Counted from the first letter of the stretch, positions 14,428-26,930 are shown. The stretch: 64,000 nt of DNA from Apium graveolens (GCF_009905375.1 NC_133657.1:2542001-2606000), one strand, 5' to 3'. Notes: generated by a model from the letters alone, not told the origin. Numbers and translations are program-made.

Positions 14428-16300
14428 ATCTAAAACCTTCTCCCAATTTTATCAATCAAAAAAGAGTATTGTCAATAATAGGCAACCCCTAAACCTCATC
14501 CTCAAAACAAACCCTTCTTCTTCCAATAAATTCCACAACAATTTGTGCACTTCACAAATATATCTCCTAAACAAGTAAAAACAACTCAGTCATTTGTGCA
14601 ATCTTTTAGCTTTTCATGATAGAATAACACCTTAAACAGAAATACAAAACACGATAATCATCCCTATATACTACAACAAACTGATCATCAGCAATTCAGC
14701 ATAAAAAACTAATCTTGATCAGCATAAAAAACTAATCTTGATTGACAAACATAAGCAAACAATCAAAAGAATGTTTGGGAACAGATTTGAGGTCAAACCA
14801 ATAATATATAAAGTACACTAATTTTTTTTAAAAAAATACAGATTTCAAGAAACTAACTACAGCTGAGTGCCAAATATAAGAACAAATTTTACAATAAAGA
14901 ATCATCATCTAAACAGTGAACAAAAGCCCTAATAGTGAAATAGTAAACAAAACAAGCCCACAAGTCTCAATAATCATCACATGTAAAAATTCATTAATCA
15001 CTATTTAAATCTAATTCATCAAGATTTAAGAACCCTACACAAATATAACGCAGATACATGTTAAATTTAAGCTTGCATCACCTGAACAAACGTTACTATT
15101 ATATTGAAAAAATTAAGGAAGAATAAGGTATACCTTTACGTACAAAATATATGCACAAAAATGCAGCTTCTGTATTAGAGAGAAGATTGAAGAGGCAGTG
15201 ACAATCAGTGATGGATAGATAAGAAGGTGAAGCCGTGTCTGTACACTCTTCTAGTTTTACCAGAGAGAAATAATAATCTATCGAGAGAGACAGAGAGAGA
15301 GATACTAATATATCGAGAGAGACAGAGAGAGAGAGACTAATATATCGAGAGAGACAGAGAGAGATGTCGAGAGAGAGAGAGATACTAATATATCGAGAGA
15401 GACAGAGAGAGATGTCGAGAGAGAGATGAGAGAGACAAAAAGGGAAAAACAGGGATGTGAAATATAAATGTTAGCAAGTTGTGTGGAAGCATGGATGTTC
15501 TAGACTTCTACTAGTTGTAAATTTAGGAGTGTAAACAAAACAATAAATGACTTCTTTCAATTAATAAATTCTGTTACTTTTTTCCGGGAAATTTTCATTC
15601 ACTGCGTAACCTCTGTTTCAGTGCCTTCGCTGTCTTAAATTTAATTTTTGCATGTTGTTTGCTCTTTTCAATTTAGGAATAAAAATCAATTCGTTCCAAT
15701 CTAAATTAGGTTGATCTTTAAATCATCGTGACCTACTAGGATAATTATTTTTCCATCTGTCATTATTATTAATTGATTAGGAATAAATTATTTATATATT
15801 TAATCTCAACAAAAAATTAAATAAGGTTTTGATATTTTGATGATATTTTATAAATATAAAAATTATTGAATCTTAAAAATTAGGCTGATAAAATAAATTT
15901 TAAAAGTAATAGAGAATTTCTGAAAAATCGAAAAAGATTAGAACACAGGAAACCTGAGAAAGGCATAAATAAAAACACGAGAGGGAACATATGATATTAT
16001 TGTCCTGAATTATACTTTTCATGTACAATGTGTGTTTATTTTAGGATTATAATCAGGAATAACTAATTTTTACTTTATTAATCCACGATAATTTTCATGT
16101 ACTATGTACTATGTTCTATGCCCTAAATTGCTTGGTAAAAAAGAGAAGGCTTAAAAAAAGTGTAGCCACCATAAAAGAAAATGTGTTATTAGGCTACAAG
16201 AACTTAAAAATGCTCAACATGAGCAATTTAATTAATAGTGTAGTATTTACGATGAAATATCGTAACTTTTAAGTTAATCTGCAATAAAGTACTAAATTTT
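14428..16300. other. upstream region of the GT14 gene
   Basis: This stretch should contain the 5' UTR and promoter of the minus-strand GT14 gene. On the minus strand there is a possible 5' UTR splice donor (AAAG|GTATACC) near 15130. It also holds the GA-rich repeat at 15259-15435. No further coding pattern is seen up to 16300. Confidence 0.4.
15259..15435. repeat. GA-rich minisatellite (GAGAGA/TATCGAGAGAGACAG units)
   Basis: Units of the form ATACTAATATATCGAGAGAG followed by ACAGAGAGAGA recur four to five times, separated by pure GA runs and by GATGTCGAGAGAG variants. On the minus strand this is a CT-rich tract about 0.8-1.0 kb upstream of the GT14 start codon, where GAGA-type promoter elements or a 5' UTR could lie. 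Confidence 0.85.
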
Positions 16301-16329
16301 GCTTTATTTTTATGTTGTTCTTTATAGGT

Positions 16330-17310
16330 TAAATGGCCAGCAAGTAGAGTGGAGACAAAAAATCATAGTTGTAATTTCATGCCACATGTCAGCAACTCAT
16401 TTTCGGACTCTCAATCAAGTGCTTCACTTCGTGGTATGAAGGAGAGGGAGTTGGGGATGTCACCAACCTTTAGTGAGATGGATGGGGTATGTCACGAGTT
16501 AGCACCCCTTCTGAATAAGATTGAGCCACCTTGTGGAGGAAGAAGACATGAACTTGTACCTGCTTGAGGAGGAGGCTTATAGGGCAAATAATTGGACTAA
16601 GGCATGTCGTTGGATGGGTAATAAAGAAATATAGGATCTCATGATGTCTTATCCAATCAACCCTTACTTTCTTTCAATCTTGAATTTGGGCAATGACACA
16701 CCCGATAGGGAATGGAATACATCTGGATGGGATGGTGATCTTATTGAATGTAGTCGGATTGCAGATATTTTAAAATTGAGGTCTTGTGAGGGTTGTAATC
16801 GGGACCAAATATGCGTTGAATATTTTATAAAAGACTGACATGGCAGATCGAATATTCAGCCATGATGACGTAAATGATTATCTGTTATTATCAGAACATT
16901 CCGTCTGCAATATTCCAGACGTCAAGAGGATGCTTACACGTGTTCATCATTCGGCGCCTTGAGTACGTGTACGTTATCTGCGCAGCTGCGCTCCACGCGT
17001 CCTATCGTCCTGAAAAATAACGGTTCAAATTACGAGGTAACACCCCAAAACCTTCATCCTTGACCTTTAAATACACAAGGACTAGAGTGTTGGGGTAAGT
17101 TCAATTTTACACACAAACCTATATACACATAGATACACTCTTTCTGTTTTATCTTTTTTCTCCGAGACCCATGTTCATTTTAATGTCGGAGGTGACTCGA
17201 GGCTTCCACTCATGGGCATCATTATTTTGCCCACTCCGACAAATTTATCGTATCTCAACAATCCGGGTAAAGTCAGGAGAGAAGAAGGTCGTATGACGGA
17301 CTAAACGTTA
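16330..17310 (+). mobile_element. retroelement remnant with LTR-like part (uncertain)
   Basis: Two broken open frames (16349-16567 and 16641-16838) of unrecognised protein are followed by a region that looks like a Ty3/gypsy LTR. That region has a GC-richer block, a TTTAAATACACAAGG TATA-like site near 17066, a CT-rich leader, and the CTCCGAGACCC...GTCGGAGGTGACTCGAGG / CCCACTCCGACA pattern near 17160-17250 that is common in such LTRs. No TG...CA boundaries or target duplication could be fixed, so extent and class are tentative. Confidence 0.35.
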
Positions 17311-18293
17311 TCAATTACTAAGTTTAATTATTTGAATATTAGTAGTACTGTGACGACCAAATCATATTATCTGTTTTACTCTAATTTTATATAAGTATGT
17401 AATTGAAAATATAAATAAAAAATGCAGTTAAAATAAATGAACAATTTTGGAGCACGAAATAAGAGATATGGTAAAAATGAAAAAGACCAATTGGGTTTGG
17501 GTTTTACTATATTTCACATTATATACTCATTTATTTATGTCGAGAGGTTTTGGTAGTTCCCCGGTGACTTCCAGCAACAAGTCTCATCATATATCAACTT
17601 GTAGGGAAGTAATTTAATTTAAGAGCATCTTGAACAATTTATTTACAATGGTTCTTAACTTCAAATTTGAGGAGCATGTTAATTTTTTTGTTGAATTTTA
17701 GCATCTCCTAAATTTACTAATATTTTAAACTCACTTAATTTTAGAGTTATTAGTCGCTCTTGACTAATATTTTATAATAAATTTAAAAGAAAATATTCTC
17801 TATACATTCACTTTCGTTTGTGTTGAGCAAGATTGAAGTTGTATGTATAACTCAACAATACTGATTTGGATAACTCAACATAGAAAAAAGGATTTTAAAA
17901 TAATCTATATTCCACTCAAATCAGTACAGATGGTTTATTGGGCATATACATGATGATTTTGGTAGCTACAGTGAAGAAGACATCAACAGTTATCCGTATG
18001 AAGTTCATTAACATGTTCAGGTAACGGAGGAATAAAGTTGGAGTCATTCGAAGCAGTTATCAAGATCAGTGTGAAGAACTCAAGGATTCATAGTGAAGTT
18101 GTTTATATCTGGTAGAAGACTTGACATTGATTTGAGAAGATATAGTACGAAGGCCTGAGAGCGAAACTAGTCACCTGTGAATCAGACCATTGCACTAGGT
18201 GTCAGTGATTCGTGAAAGGAAACTAAGTACTATCATTAGGAAGATTGTTAAGTGAGGATTCATATCTAGGAATACAGGTTTTATGGTTTAGAC

Positions 18294-19848
18294 TGAAGGG
18301 TTTCGAGCACATAAACGCAAGGGAAACAGTAATTAAAAACGTGAAAAACCAGAATTTTCGAAACCCACCGCAGGATCCATGCGAAAAACAGATATTTAAT
18401 TCGTAGATCAGATTGTTTACCTTAAGAAGCTTTACAAATTGGTTGAATAATGGAGATCCAAAGATTGTTCAATCACCACGCATCCCGCTCTCGCGATCTA
18501 CGCTCTATCGGTATCCACACGAATGGTTGAACTCAAGAATTGGATGTGTACTAGCACAAACTCGTTTTTTCCTGCTCTCTCCATCTTCTCTCTTGGTGGT
18601 TAGGGTTTTAGTAAAACTCTTGCACCCAAAATCAGCCACACAAGAGATATTATATAGAGAGTAGAAAAAGAATTATAACTCTTAACTACTTAGGAGTTAT
18701 AATTAATTCGAAATTTCTATTTGTATAATAATTAAGTCACACTTAAATATTTAACAACTGAATTTCATAATTGATATTAGTAAATTTGAATATCATTATT
18801 TATCTAATTAATTAAGTCATACTTAATTAATATTATAAATAATTCGAACTACTTTAATTTAATTTAAATCCAATTTAAATTAAATAATCCTTCAAGCATT
18901 CTTTGTGTGTGACCCTATAGATTATTATTACGTTGACAACAAATTTTAAATCTAATATAAAATCGTAAACAATGAGCGGCATTTAGTAATACATCATTGC
19001 TACCCAAGTAATAATAATTAAATCGGTATCGATTAAACCTTTCGTGAATAATGTACAATGTAATATAATCCCTTTAACCAAATATTATAGATTAAACTAG
19101 AGGCATGTTATGTGTCATCCTCATTATAGTTTAACCCAAGTTTCCTTGATCAATGAGTAGACTATCATATCAAATCAACATTTGAGCATGACCACGCATT
19201 TCATAGTCTAGCTCACACAAGAGGCCAATAATATCACTCATAAAATAGGAGGGTTAAATCCCATCCAGATCATTCATATTTCTCATACGATTCATAATAT
19301 ACTCAATGTCCACTTTTATCATTACCCAGTCAAGGATAACTTTTAATTGAATCAATGTATATTAATTCTCGTATAGAAATATAGTGACTTCAGGTCTAAG
19401 GACCATTACATCATTATCACTGTGAGAATTACTTATGACACAACAGACATGTAGAATCTCACATCGGGTATGTCCAGCACCATGTACATTTACATATGCC
19501 TGTGTTTTTTACTTTTGTATCACTATACCTATGATTAATGAAATGTGATCATCAGTCAAAAAACACACCAGTCTTAATGCATTATTATTGTCCCTTAATA
19601 ATAATACCCAACTAGGGACCTTTAGGAATATTGATACTATTCTCATAATCTCTTTTTTAAGTCACGTACTTAGAGATATAGAATTGCATATCATATTCCA
19701 AGAACATTTATTAATCTAACATTTATATCACAGTAAATTAAGAATTAATAAATTATAAAGGGAATAATCGATAGAACATAAATATTAATAATTCAAATGT
19801 CTTAAACTAAAATATCATAGTGTTGTCTCTAGGGTACAAACACTAACA
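18294..19848. mobile_element. solo LTR nested in the 5' LTR
   Basis: A 1555-bp segment begins TGAAGGGTTTCGAG and ends CACTAACA (TG...CA). It is flanked by the 5-bp duplication TAGAC (18289-18293 and 19849-19853). The uninterrupted sister sequence in the 3' LTR at about 22940-22955 shows a single TAGAC, which proves the insertion. There is no internal domain, so it is a solo LTR produced by LTR-LTR recombination. It also has no relation to the host LTR in sequence. Confidence 0.93.
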
Positions 19849-20099
19849 TAGACGAAGACTCAAGAGAGAAAACTTGAAGACAGAACAGCTTTGGGAGTTC
19901 AGTGCTCTACAGAAACTAAGTCAAAGTGATCAGTACCTTGTAGTATGAGTCACTATGATCAGTATATTGAATATCAGAAGCAATATCCTGGAAATACAGT
20001 TCAATATATTAGTACAGGAACTGATCTTGACTTGGTACGTGCCTCGGGGAATAAGCTAGAGCAAAGAGAAATTTAGAGGAGCATGTTCTTTATCCCTTG

Positions 20100-20575
20100 G
20101 TCGCCAGTAAGGTTTAGCAAGCATTGGAGTGAATTTTTCTAAGGCAAAATCATTCCCTAGCTATACTAGTAAGCCTAGGTCGCAAGTTATAAAGGAAGAT
20201 GAGAGAAAAATGCTTCACATGTGCTGCATGGCCCCCACATAATCAATTTCCAAGCCTCCCGAGGAGAGTTAGGTCGCAAGTTAGCCTCTCTTGGCTTCCA
20301 AGTCGCAAGTAAGTCTCCCCAGGGAGAATTCAAGTCGCCAGTTAGTTGCCTAGAGAGCTACAAGGTCGCAGGTAACCACTCACAAGGAGTATCCTAGTCA
20401 CAAGTTAGGAAGGCTCTCAAATATTCGAAGGCAAACGTCCTAGGCATACTCAAGGTCGCAAGTTACAAGCAAGGAACCCCCTTAGAGTCGCCAGTTAAAC
20501 CATGAAAATAATTCTAAGTGCTATACAGCACCTTGGTCGCAAGTCATCAAATTAAAGCCCCTGGAACGCAAGTAA
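20100..20575 (+). repeat. periodic GGTCGCAAGTTA motif array inside the LTR
   Basis: A degenerate 12-base word, consensus GGTCGCAAGTTA (variants GTCGCCAGTTA, GTCGCAGGTAA, GTCACAAGTTA), recurs about eleven times. The GTCGC core starts at 20100, 20179, 20273, 20302, 20334, 20365, 20397, 20455, 20487, 20536 and about 20565. Central spacings are 29, 32, 31, 32 and later 32 bases. The 3' LTR carries the same array at about 23195-23665, with several copies decayed from GTCGC to GTTGC or GTCTC. Confidence 0.85.
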
Positions 20576-21405
20576 ATCAAATATGCAAGTTGTATAATTC
20601 AAATACTTGGTTCTCAGGAAGCCACGTAGACTTTCTTCTCTCTCCAGCCTATCAACTTGTATAAACAAATAGATGCAGATTTGTTTTGCATCTCTTCCAC
20701 ATTGAATATAACAAAGCTCTTGCAAATTATATTCATAATATTGAAAAGCTTGATTTGACAAGGAGAGGTCATGCTCAATTTGATTCACACCATTTAAAGC
20801 CTTACAAACTCGTAGCACTCATCATTTAAAGCTTCTTTGATTGTATTTAATATCATTCGATAAGAGTTTTAGATCTTTAGAGTGATAAGAAGAACCCTAA
20901 TTTGATAGCTTGTTGTTTTAGTTCTTTTTATATGTGTAGCTTCGAATCTTTTGTATTTGAAGTTGTAAACAAACCCTCTCGGTATTTATACTTTGAATAA
21001 AAGAATATTTACCCAGATTCTCTTTGTTTGTTTATTTCGTTTTCATAGTTTGATTATCCGCTGCATTTATTTGTGAAAAAAGAAAAAAATATATATTCAC
21101 CCCCTCTGAATGAGAGTCACTACCCCTTGATTAAAATATTTCCAATGCACATGTGAGATTCACACACACAAGGAAGGTATTGACGCAATAATTGTTGTTA
21201 AACCATATCAAGGTCAATAACAATGGTTGAAGTCATGGATCAAGTTTCTGCTTATTATCTCTGATATTAAATGAGAACTTATGATCTTGGACTGTTAACT
21301 CTGATCTATGGATTGGATTATGACACTGGACCATGCCTAGGATCATTATCTCTGATTTTGAATTTGGGTTGAGATCCTAAGATCTAGGGTACATTTACCT
21401 ATACT

Positions 21406-21517
21406 CTGATATTGAATATGGATTTATGTTCCTGGATTGGTAACTCTGATAAGTCTTCATACTGATATTGAATATGGATTTATGTTCCTGGATTGGTAAC
21501 TCTGATAAGTCTTCATA
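21406..21517 (+). repeat. 56-bp perfect tandem duplication
   Basis: The 56 bases starting CTGATATTGAATATGG at 21406 are repeated head to tail from 21462 with no visible difference. It lies in the non-coding interior of the deleted LTR element; a recent slippage or unequal exchange is the simple cause. Confidence 0.9.
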
Positions 21518-22458
21518 GACTTAAGAAGAAATCTTTGATCCCTAATGGCATGTCATTGATCATTGATTATCTTCCCAGAATTCAAATCTGGAAATGATTT
21601 TGACTCTGTCAAAATAACAACTTGTAAATAAGGACTAAGATATTATGTGACGAGTTTATGAGGTATACTTCATGGAAGTTGAGGGATATCAGGAATTCTT
21701 CCACTTCAGAGAATCCTAATTTCCCCTATCAGAAGGAACATTTCTGAATCTCTTGACTGAGAGTTTCCATCCTTAAAGGTGGAAGGCAACTTTTCTATGA
21801 AAATAATTTTCTTGCAGGTACACTTGGATGTTTAGTGTTCTTAGTGAGTGACACACTGTGAGACTGAGTGACAAACACTTGAGTATAGAGTGGAGTGAAA
21901 CACAATGTGAGATCACTATACAGAAATCACATACTTGCACTGTGAGGAAATGGTTACAATACATATAATCTCTTCACTTGGTGGTTTGATCCTAAGATTC
22001 CATTCTAATACACTTTGAAGGATTACTCAACTAAGGGGGAGAGATTATAGAAATATTATAAAGAGATTATCAAGATTCAATAGTTTTTCTGAAACTAAGA
22101 AGGGGAGTTTCCAACTTTATTGTACTTTGGAGAGGATTCTTCATCTTGGGGGAGAGATTAGTGGGTTTTGATTTTGTGAGTTCCAAAATGTTTTCTATGT
22201 GCTTTAAGCGAAGATCTGAAGATTATTAAAGACGGTTTTTGGAAGATGTATCTATCTGCAACTTTACATAAGGAAGAGAAGATTTTTTTCTTTGCTGAAG
22301 CTGAATGTGTATAGAAGATGTGGTAGATATAAGATAGAATTAATTCTAAGTCCAAAGATGAAGGTTGAAAGCTGATAGAAGATTTTTGGTTATAGTTAGT
22401 TGAGTTATCCTCCAAACTGTGACTTCTCCATTATTATTTGACCGTCAGGTGTAACAGT

Positions 22459-22473
22459 CAAATAGGGGGTGAT
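22459..22473 (+). other. polypurine tract before the 3' LTR
   Basis: The purine-rich AAATAGGGGGTGA lies directly before the TGTTGAG start of the 3' LTR, where plus-strand priming takes place in LTR retrotransposons. It fixes the orientation of the element as plus. Confidence 0.75.
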
Positions 22474-24221
22474 TGTTGAGCAAGATTGAAGCTGTATGTA
22501 TAACTCAACAATACTGGTTTGGATAACTCAACATAGAACAAAGGACTTTGAAATAATCTATATTCCACTAGAATCAGTACATATTATTTATTGGGCATAC
22601 ACATGATGATTTTGGTAGCTACAGTGAAGAAGATATCCACAGTAATCAGTATGAAGTTCATTAACATGTTCAGGCAACGGAGGAATAAAGTTGGAGTCAT
22701 TCGAAGCAGTTATCAAGATCAATGTGAAGACCTCAAGAATTCTTAGTGAATTTTTTTATATCTGGTGGAAGACTTGACAATGATTTGAGAAGATATAGTA
22801 CGAAGGCCTGAGAGCGGAACTAGTAACCTGTGAACCAGACCATTGCACTAGGTGGCAGTGATTCGTGAAATAAAACTAAGTACTATCATTAGGAAGATTG
22901 TTAAGTGAGAATTCATATCTGGGAATACATGTTTTATGGTTTAGACGAAGACTCAAGAGAGAAGACTTGAAGACAGGACTGCTTTGGGAGTGTCGTGCTC
23001 TACAGAAACTGAGTCAAAGTGATCACTACCTTGTAGTAGGAGTCACAATGACCAGTATATTGAATATCAGAAGCAATATCCTGGAAATACATTTCAATAT
23101 ATCAGTACAGAAACTGATCTTGACTTGGTACGTGCCTCAGGGAATACACTAGAGTAAAAAGAAATTCAGAGGAGCATGTTCTTTATCCCTTGGTCTCCAG
23201 TAAGGTTTATCAAGCATTGGAGTGAATTTTTCTAAGGTAAAAATCATTCCCTAGCTATACTAGTAAGCCTAGGTCGCAAGTTAGAAAGGAAGATGAGAGA
23301 GAAATGCTTTCCATGTGCTGCATGGCCCCACAGAATCAATTTTTAAGCCTCCTAAGGAGAGCTAGGTTGCAAGTTAGCCTCTCTTGGCTTCCAAGTCTCA
23401 AGTAAGTCTCCCTAGAGAGAGTTCAAGTTGTCAGTTAGTTGCCTAGAGAGTTACAAGGTCGCAGGTTACCACTTACAAAGAGTATGCTAGTCACAAGTTA
23501 GGAAGGCTCTCAAATAATCTAAGGCAAACGTCATAGGCATGCTCAAGGTCGCAAGTTACAAGCAAGGAACCCCCTTGGAGGCGCCAGTTAAGCCATGAAA
23601 ATAGTTCTAAGTGCTATACTACTCCTTGGTCGCAAGTCATCAAAGTAAAGCCCCTGGAACGCAAGTAAATCAAATATGCAAGTTGTATAACTCAAATACT
23701 TGGTTCTCGGGAAGCCACATAGTCTTTCTTTTCTCTCCAGCCTATCATCCTATATAAACAAATAGATGCAGATTGGTTTTGCATCTTTCCCACATTGAAT
23801 ATAACAAAGCTCTTGCAAATTATATTCAGAATATTGAAAAGCTTGATTTGACAAGGAGAGGTCATGCCCAATTTGATTCACACCATTTAAAGCCTTACAA
23901 ACTTGTAACACTCATCATTTAAAGCTTCTTTGATTGTATTTAGTATCATTTGATAAGAGTTTTAGATCTTTAGAGTGATAAGGAGAACCCTAATTTGATA
24001 GCTTGTTGTTTTGGTTCTTTGTATATGTGTAGCTTTAAATCTTTTTTATTTGGAGTTGTAAGCAAACCCTCTCGGTATTTATATTTTGAATAAAAGCATA
24101 TTAAACCATAATCTATTTGTTTGTTTATTTCGTTTTCGTAGTTTGATTATCCGCTGCATTTATTTGTAAAAAACGAAAAACATACATTCACCCGCTCTGT
24201 ATGTACCTGTTGGACCTAACA
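22474..24221 (+). repeat. 3' LTR
   Basis: This is the intact 1748-bp LTR copy, TGTTGAG...CCTAACA, followed by the GTTTG duplication. Many scattered substitutions separate it from the 5' copy, so the insertion is not recent. It carries the periodic GTCGCAAGTTA array and, near its end, a TTGAATAAAAGC poly(A)-signal-like stretch. Confidence 0.88.
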
Positions 24222-24387
24222 GTTTGCCCTTTAATTGATATAACTTATTTTAAATAATATAAATAAATGAATATAAAAAATATTATTAAAAATGAATTTG
24301 CATTAAACCACTAAGAGTCAAAAATAATACGTCAACATCCTTCCACTTGATTCCCCCAATTCCCCATTTTTTGCTTTTAATAAAATA

Positions 24388-24415
24388 CTGGCTTAAATCC
24401 CGTGCGATGCACGGG
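24388..24415 (-). mobile_element. Helitron-like 3' terminus on the minus strand (degenerate)
   Basis: The palindrome CCCGTGC-GAT-GCACGGG (24399-24415) is followed, on the minus strand, by ATTTAAG and then CCAG|TA. This has the layout of a Helitron 3' end (hairpin, short spacer, CTRR, T), but with CCAG instead of CTAG. The body would extend rightwards from here; the other terminus was not found. Confidence 0.45.
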
Positions 24416-24539
24416 TACCCGTTAATATTTTATTTTTTTATTTATCTCATCATAATATAATTTTAAAATATTTATATAAATATATAATAATTATAAATTT
24501 GTAATAAAAATTATAGGATCTGTGGTCGTAGTTGAGTAG

Positions 24540-24735
24540 GATAAGTATATATTATATCTAGTAGTTTAACAATTTAGTAGTTTAGCGGATATATAACACT
24601 ATTTGTTTATTTTTTTAGTAATAGGATAATATATGATTGTAGTTTAATAGGGTAAGTAGACTATATGTATAGTAGTTTAATAATTTAGTAGTTTAGTGGG
24701 TATATACACTATTTATTTAATTTTTTTTAATAATC
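24540..24735 (+). repeat. two-copy AT-rich tandem repeat, about 115 bp
   Basis: The block TAGTAGTTTAA(C/T)AATTTAGTAGTTTAG followed by GGATATATA/GGGTATATACACTATTT(G/A)TTTA occurs twice, around 24560 and 24670. It may be part of the Helitron-like element whose end lies at 24388. No coding is seen. Confidence 0.6.
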
Positions 24736-24739
24736 AAAA

Positions 24740-26030
24740 TCGGGGAATAATCGTTGAACCAAATTATACCCTATTCCGGTTATTAAGGTATATTATAGAT
24801 TTGTTTAATTTTTCGGTTCGTAAATACTTAACCTTGGGCTTAATATTAACTTATTATTGTCATTTTTCTGTAATTTATAAACTTTATCATCATATTCTTT
24901 TATGGATCAGGTAAGGTTTAACTTTTTACGAGTATTATTTGATATTATTGTTAAAAATTGATGTGCCGTTGAAAAAAGTGTGCTGAATGAATCAAATGAA
25001 TGTTTGATAATTATTTTGAAATATTTATATTTTGATATAATTTTAAAAAAATAATGCTTTTGTTGAGTTTAGTTTTAAAATTAATAATCGCTTTTCATAG
25101 AAACTGAAAAATAGCAAAATAACTTTTTTCAAAAGTAGTGGATATGTTATAACAGATTTTATACCAAAAATACTTTTCAAAAAATCAGTTTTTAAAATTT
25201 TACCAAATAATTTTTTACCAATAATTTTTCACCAACAATACCAAACACATCCAAATGTTACGTCATCATTCTTTATACCATTTGCACAACAATACTAAAA
25301 AAACTGACAATTTAAAAATCGTTTTACATAGATTTAAATATATCATATTTTTAGAATTGTTTTGTTAATAAAATCATAAAATATTATAGTGCAGCCTATC
25401 TCAAATATAGGGTACGTGTGACGAGACTCCGTGAATGCATGCTTATAGACACGTTTTTTACCAAAAGACATGTCATTTATCAATTAAATATAATAAAATT
25501 TAAAATATATTTATTATACTAATATACAGTTAACTTGAATGTAAAATTAAAATTAGTTGATAGTAATAACCGAATACCATCATAATACTCATTTACATTA
25601 GTTAAAAAAAAATACTCATTTATATTAGTAACTTTTTAGATACTCAAATATATGTAAATATTTTATAATTATATTTGTTATTTCTGGATATTTCTAATAT
25701 TAAAATAATTATTAAAAAAATTAGTAAAAATGCATGATTCTTGTCAAATAATGAAAATGGGACGTCTCTTGAGTATATCCCGGCACTGAATAATAACGAA
25801 AAATAAAGTGTACTTTTGCAGTTGTTATAAAAAGAAGCAAATCTAATAATTTCCAGTTTCACATACAGATACACTTAAATTCATAACTGTTTATGGAAAA
25901 TTGAAAAGTTCACATTCTCTTTTGTCTATCAATATCCACATCGATACTCTCGAAGCTATAACTAAAAAAATATTTTTTTTTTATTAAAAATAAAATCAAA
26001 ACGCTTGTTTTAATTTGTATATTAGTTCTG
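24740..26030. other. AT-rich intergenic DNA before the PPI gene
   Basis: No gene or clear element is visible. The region ends in a CT-rich stretch around 26030-26150 that probably holds the first, untranslated exon of the next gene: a donor AAG|GTAAATC lies near 26116. Confidence 0.45.
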
Positions 26031-26930
26031 CCCCATTTTTGTTCTTTGGATCTTGGTTTTACACGCCTCAGTCAAAAGGGTCTTCTTTAAAAATCTCTGT
26101 TCAAGCTTGTAGTAAGGTAAATCTCCTCTCTCTTTATTTATTTTTGCCTATTTTCTTTCCTTTTTTTTAAAATTCCATTTTGTACAATTTTTTAAAATTT
26201 TATTTTTTTGATTCGATTGTATTGTTTTGCATCTCTTAAAATTGTTGTTTGATGATTTTCTGTAATGGGGTTTCTTGAATTGTTGGGTTGGATTGAAAAG
26301 ATTTGATCTGTGTGATGTATCTGATCTTGATATGTTTTTTTAAATTGTACTTGATGATTCTAGTTTTTCAGGCTTTTTTATGTATTAGATTTGCAATCTT
26401 GATGCACATATGATATGCATGTGTATGTGTTTTTACTTTGTGAATTTTTGCAGCTAAGTATAGATTTGTTGTTATTTTTATGTTATGTGTGTGTTTTTAC
26501 ATATCTAAACTGGAAATTATAGTGTAGGAAGGTAATGCAGATGACACTAATGTGTGAAAATTACAGACGTCTACATGATAAAGATCTTTGCTTTGTTAAT
26601 GAAGTTCTGTTTGTGTGGCATTTTAAAATTAGAATTAGAATAACCGATATCAAATAAAAGGATCGGACAGATTAGGTTCCGTGTATTATATATTTAAATT
26701 CTGAACAGCGGATTTATATATCCGGGTAGCATGCATAATTTAGAGGTCTTGTGGCTCGGAAGTGCAAAGTAGTTGGTTATATTTATGCATTATACAATTC
26801 TTTTGGTAGTGGCGTTAGAGTTCTTTGTGAACTTGTTCTTGCCATGATTTCTTGAATGTTAATTTTTATCTTATTAATGTGTACCTGAAACAGATATCGG
26901 GATCTTCCAAGGTTATTAGGGAAAAGCTTA

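Larger units (their letters stand above)
17821..21107 (+). repeat. 5' LTR (split by a solo LTR, 3' end lost)
   Basis: This copy aligns along its length with the 3' LTR once the nested insert at 18294-19853 is left out (about 1.73 kb against 1.75 kb). Similarity stops near 21107, after a shared TTCACCC(C/G)CTCTG. The last roughly 20 bases of the LTR, ending CCTAACA in the 3' copy, are absent here, so a deletion took the LTR end, the primer site and the coding region together. Confidence 0.8.
17821..24221 (+). mobile_element. internally deleted LTR retrotransposon, Ty1/copia-like
   Basis: Two long direct repeats begin TGTTGAGCAAGATTGAAG at 17821 and at 22474. The whole element is bounded by GTTTG on both sides (17816-17820 and 24222-24226), a clean 5-bp target duplication. 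The interior between the LTRs is only about 1.4 kb and codes for nothing recognisable. The expected tRNA primer site next to the 5' LTR and the gag-pol genes are missing. Three purine-rich GGGGGAGA/GGGGGTGA motifs lie in the interior (about 22035, 22147 and 22465), the last directly before the 3' LTR; multiple such tracts recall SIRE-type copia elements, but lineage is inference. A younger solo LTR is nested in the 5' LTR. Confidence 0.85.

Noticed and set aside
20100..20575. CRISPR-like reading of the spaced motif array
   Set aside because: This is a plant genome, the motif is short and degenerate, and the same array lies at the same place in both LTRs.
22158..22415. minus-strand open frame in the deleted LTR element
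   Set aside because: No recognisable protein, and the element's coding strand is plus; the frame is chance.
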